Source: Pseudomonas sp. B28(2017)
GTDB lineage: Bacteria; Pseudomonadota; Gammaproteobacteria; Pseudomonadales; Pseudomonadaceae
Reading direction: 5' to 3'
Assembly: GCF_002113025.1 (NCBI RefSeq)
Contig: NZ_NEJH01000004.1
Span: 1-64,000, forward strand
DNA: 64,000 nucleotides
The position numbers were made by a program, and so were the translations under genes. The notes under the pieces are model-generated. The model saw only the letters and a list, made by a program, of their open reading frames with translations. It was not told the origin of the DNA and searched no databases. This document shows positions 62,992-64,000 of this stretch, in pieces; position 1 is the first letter of the stretch, and each line of letters opens with the position of its first letter.

Positions 62992-64000
62992 TCAAACACA
63001 CGACACCTTCCACAACTGGTCAAGCTTGGTGGTGTAGCTCTGGCTCATCATCTCCCGTCGCATCCCCCAATCCGGATTGGCGGGTACGCTGGCGGCTCGA
63101 AGCGTTCCTGTACCCCACCGACCATTGATCTGATCCAGTACTGCCATTACCCGAGTCGCTTCCGCGGGCTGGGATGCAGCGAATAGATCGTCGGTGTACT
63201 CGCCTGGTTGGCACAGGTTCAGCAGCAACACCTCCGCCTTGCTGTAGTTGAAGCCTGGGCGGAATGTCCGATCGAGTGCATCCACTGCCGCTTTCGTCAG
63301 CAAGCGCACGTCGTCCGTTGGGTACGGCAGGTCTACCACCACGCCATTCGCGTACTTCGCCTCCTCGGGATTGAACATCCCGGTGCGGATGCTGACCCTG
63401 ATCTTCTTGCACAGGGATTTCTGGGCCCTGAGCATTTCCGAGGCCCGCATCATGTACGTGGCCACAGCCTCCTTGATCGGCGGCAACTCCTTTAGCTTCT
63501 TACCAAACATCCGGCTGCAACAGATTTCCTGCTTGGGAGGATCTGGCTCGTCCAGCTCCAGGCACGGGGTTCCGGCCAATTCCCGCGCAGTCTTCTCGAT
63601 CACCACGCTGAAGTGTTTGCGCAGTAACCAAGCATCGGCCTTGGCCAAGTCCATGGCAGTCTTGATTCCCATCGAGTTCAAGTGCACTTTCATGCGCCGT
63701 CCAACATCCCACACTTCACCCACGTCGGTGTTGCGAAGCACCCAGTCGCGCTTCACCTGATCGCAAATGTTCACCACGCCATCGGTCTGGACCTGCAAGC
63801 GTTTTGCCGTGTGATTGGCCAGTTTGGCCAGGGTCTTGGTGGGGGCGATGCCAACACCCACCGGGATGCCGGTACAGCGCAGTACTCGGCTGCGAATCTG
63901 CCGCCCGAGCACATCCAGCCCTTCGATGCCGGTAAAATCGACGAACGCCTCATCGATGCTATAGACCTCATCTGCCGGCACCATTGATTCAATCAACGTC
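62992..64000 (-). CDS. umuC: UmuC/RulB-type DNA polymerase V catalytic subunit (cut by window edge)
   Basis: The frame continues past the right edge. The visible 335 residues begin within the palm: EVYSIDEAFVDF holds the catalytic Asp-Glu, followed by PVGVGIAPTKTLAKLANH, the helix-hairpin-helix region and the little-finger domain, ending QLWKVSCV. The product is the error-prone translesion polymerase working with UmuD/RulA. In Pseudomonas rulAB genes are often on plasmids or islands and are themselves integration targets, which fits the tRNA-Pro fragment upstream. The N-terminus and any umuD partner lie outside. Confidence 0.92.
   Translation of the reverse strand, partial: TLIESMVPADEVYSIDEAFVDFTGIEGLDVLGRQIRSRVLRCTGIPVGVGIAPTKTLAKLANHTAKRLQVQTDGVVNICDQVKRDWVLRNTDVGEVWDVGRRMKVHLNSMGIKTAMDLAKADAWLLRKHFSVVIEKTARELAGTPCLELDEPDPPKQEICCSRMFGKKLKELPPIKEAVATYMMRASEMLRAQKSLCKKIRVSIRTGMFNPEEAKYANGVVVDLPYPTDDVRLLTKAAVDALDRTFRPGFNYSKAEVLLLNLCQPGEYTDDLFAASQPAEATRVMAVLDQINGRWGTGTLRAASVPANPDWGMRREMMSQSYTTKLDQLWKVSCV

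Overview
The window looks like chromosome of a fluorescent-group Pseudomonas. The signs are moderately high GC, a complete wss (acetylated cellulose) operon with the gene order known from P. fluorescens SBW25, a 734-residue OsmC-YcaO fusion protein, and many LysR, AraC and MocR regulators, each beside its own small catabolic or efflux locus. There is no rRNA gene, CRISPR array or intact tRNA gene. The only RNA signal is the 3' half of a proline tRNA gene (GGG anticodon) at 61120-61170. The assignment to species group is inference; gene families are recognised from protein motifs alone.

Layout. 0-5.3 kb: the OsmC-YcaO protein, the ptrR/sad pair (LysR regulator and succinate semialdehyde dehydrogenase, paired as in E. 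coli), and a His/Asp-rich lipoprotein. 5.3-6.7 kb: AT-rich leader with a small membrane ORF and a good sigma-70-type promoter. 6.7-21.4 kb: wssABCDEFGHI, tightly packed and mostly overlapping, ending in a terminator. WssB/C synthesise and pass cellulose through the inner membrane, WssD trims it, WssE carries it out, and WssF-I acetylate it. 21.5-26.5 kb: accessory strip with a frameshifted gene and its intact paralogue, a small orphan protein, an IS3 remnant and a broken lambdoid recombination region (ninB, phosphatase, ninG).

26.5-34.7 kb: small regulator-linked loci. These are LysE exporter/DUF2000/AraC; a truncated MaoC protein with a TetR regulator; and, on one strand, a 2-oxoglutarate oxygenase, an orphan betaine-type binding protein, glutathione-dependent formaldehyde dehydrogenase and a glyoxalase-fold protein, with a LysR gene diverging from the oxygenase. 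The last set suggests oxidative N-demethylation. 35-37.4 kb: envelope proteins including an MltF-like lytic transglycosylase. 37.7-41.4 kb: PhzF, LysE and VOC proteins with a MocR regulator facing a perfect 18-bp palindrome. 41.4-44.7 kb: a gene graveyard holding fragments of mqo, an OGDH E1, nitronate monooxygenase and chloroperoxidase around one secreted HELKH protein.

44.7-52.7 kb: amino-acid uptake and oxidation locus: polar amino-acid ABC transporter, APC permease, MocR regulator, DadA-like oxidase and RidA. 53.1-60.4 kb: AraC/alcohol dehydrogenase/hydrolase/MFS, then LysR facing azlCD, then a TRIC-type channel. 61.1 kb to the right edge: the tRNA-Pro fragment with a terminator on its outer side, which suggests the left end of an integrated element containing DUF3606, a SYLF lipoprotein, a third copy of the small orphan protein and a umuC/rulB gene cut by the window edge.

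The most unusual signals are a three-copy family of about 70-residue orphan proteins, each behind a matching extended -10 promoter; the demethylation-like cluster; the graveyard; and the two MocR operator regions.
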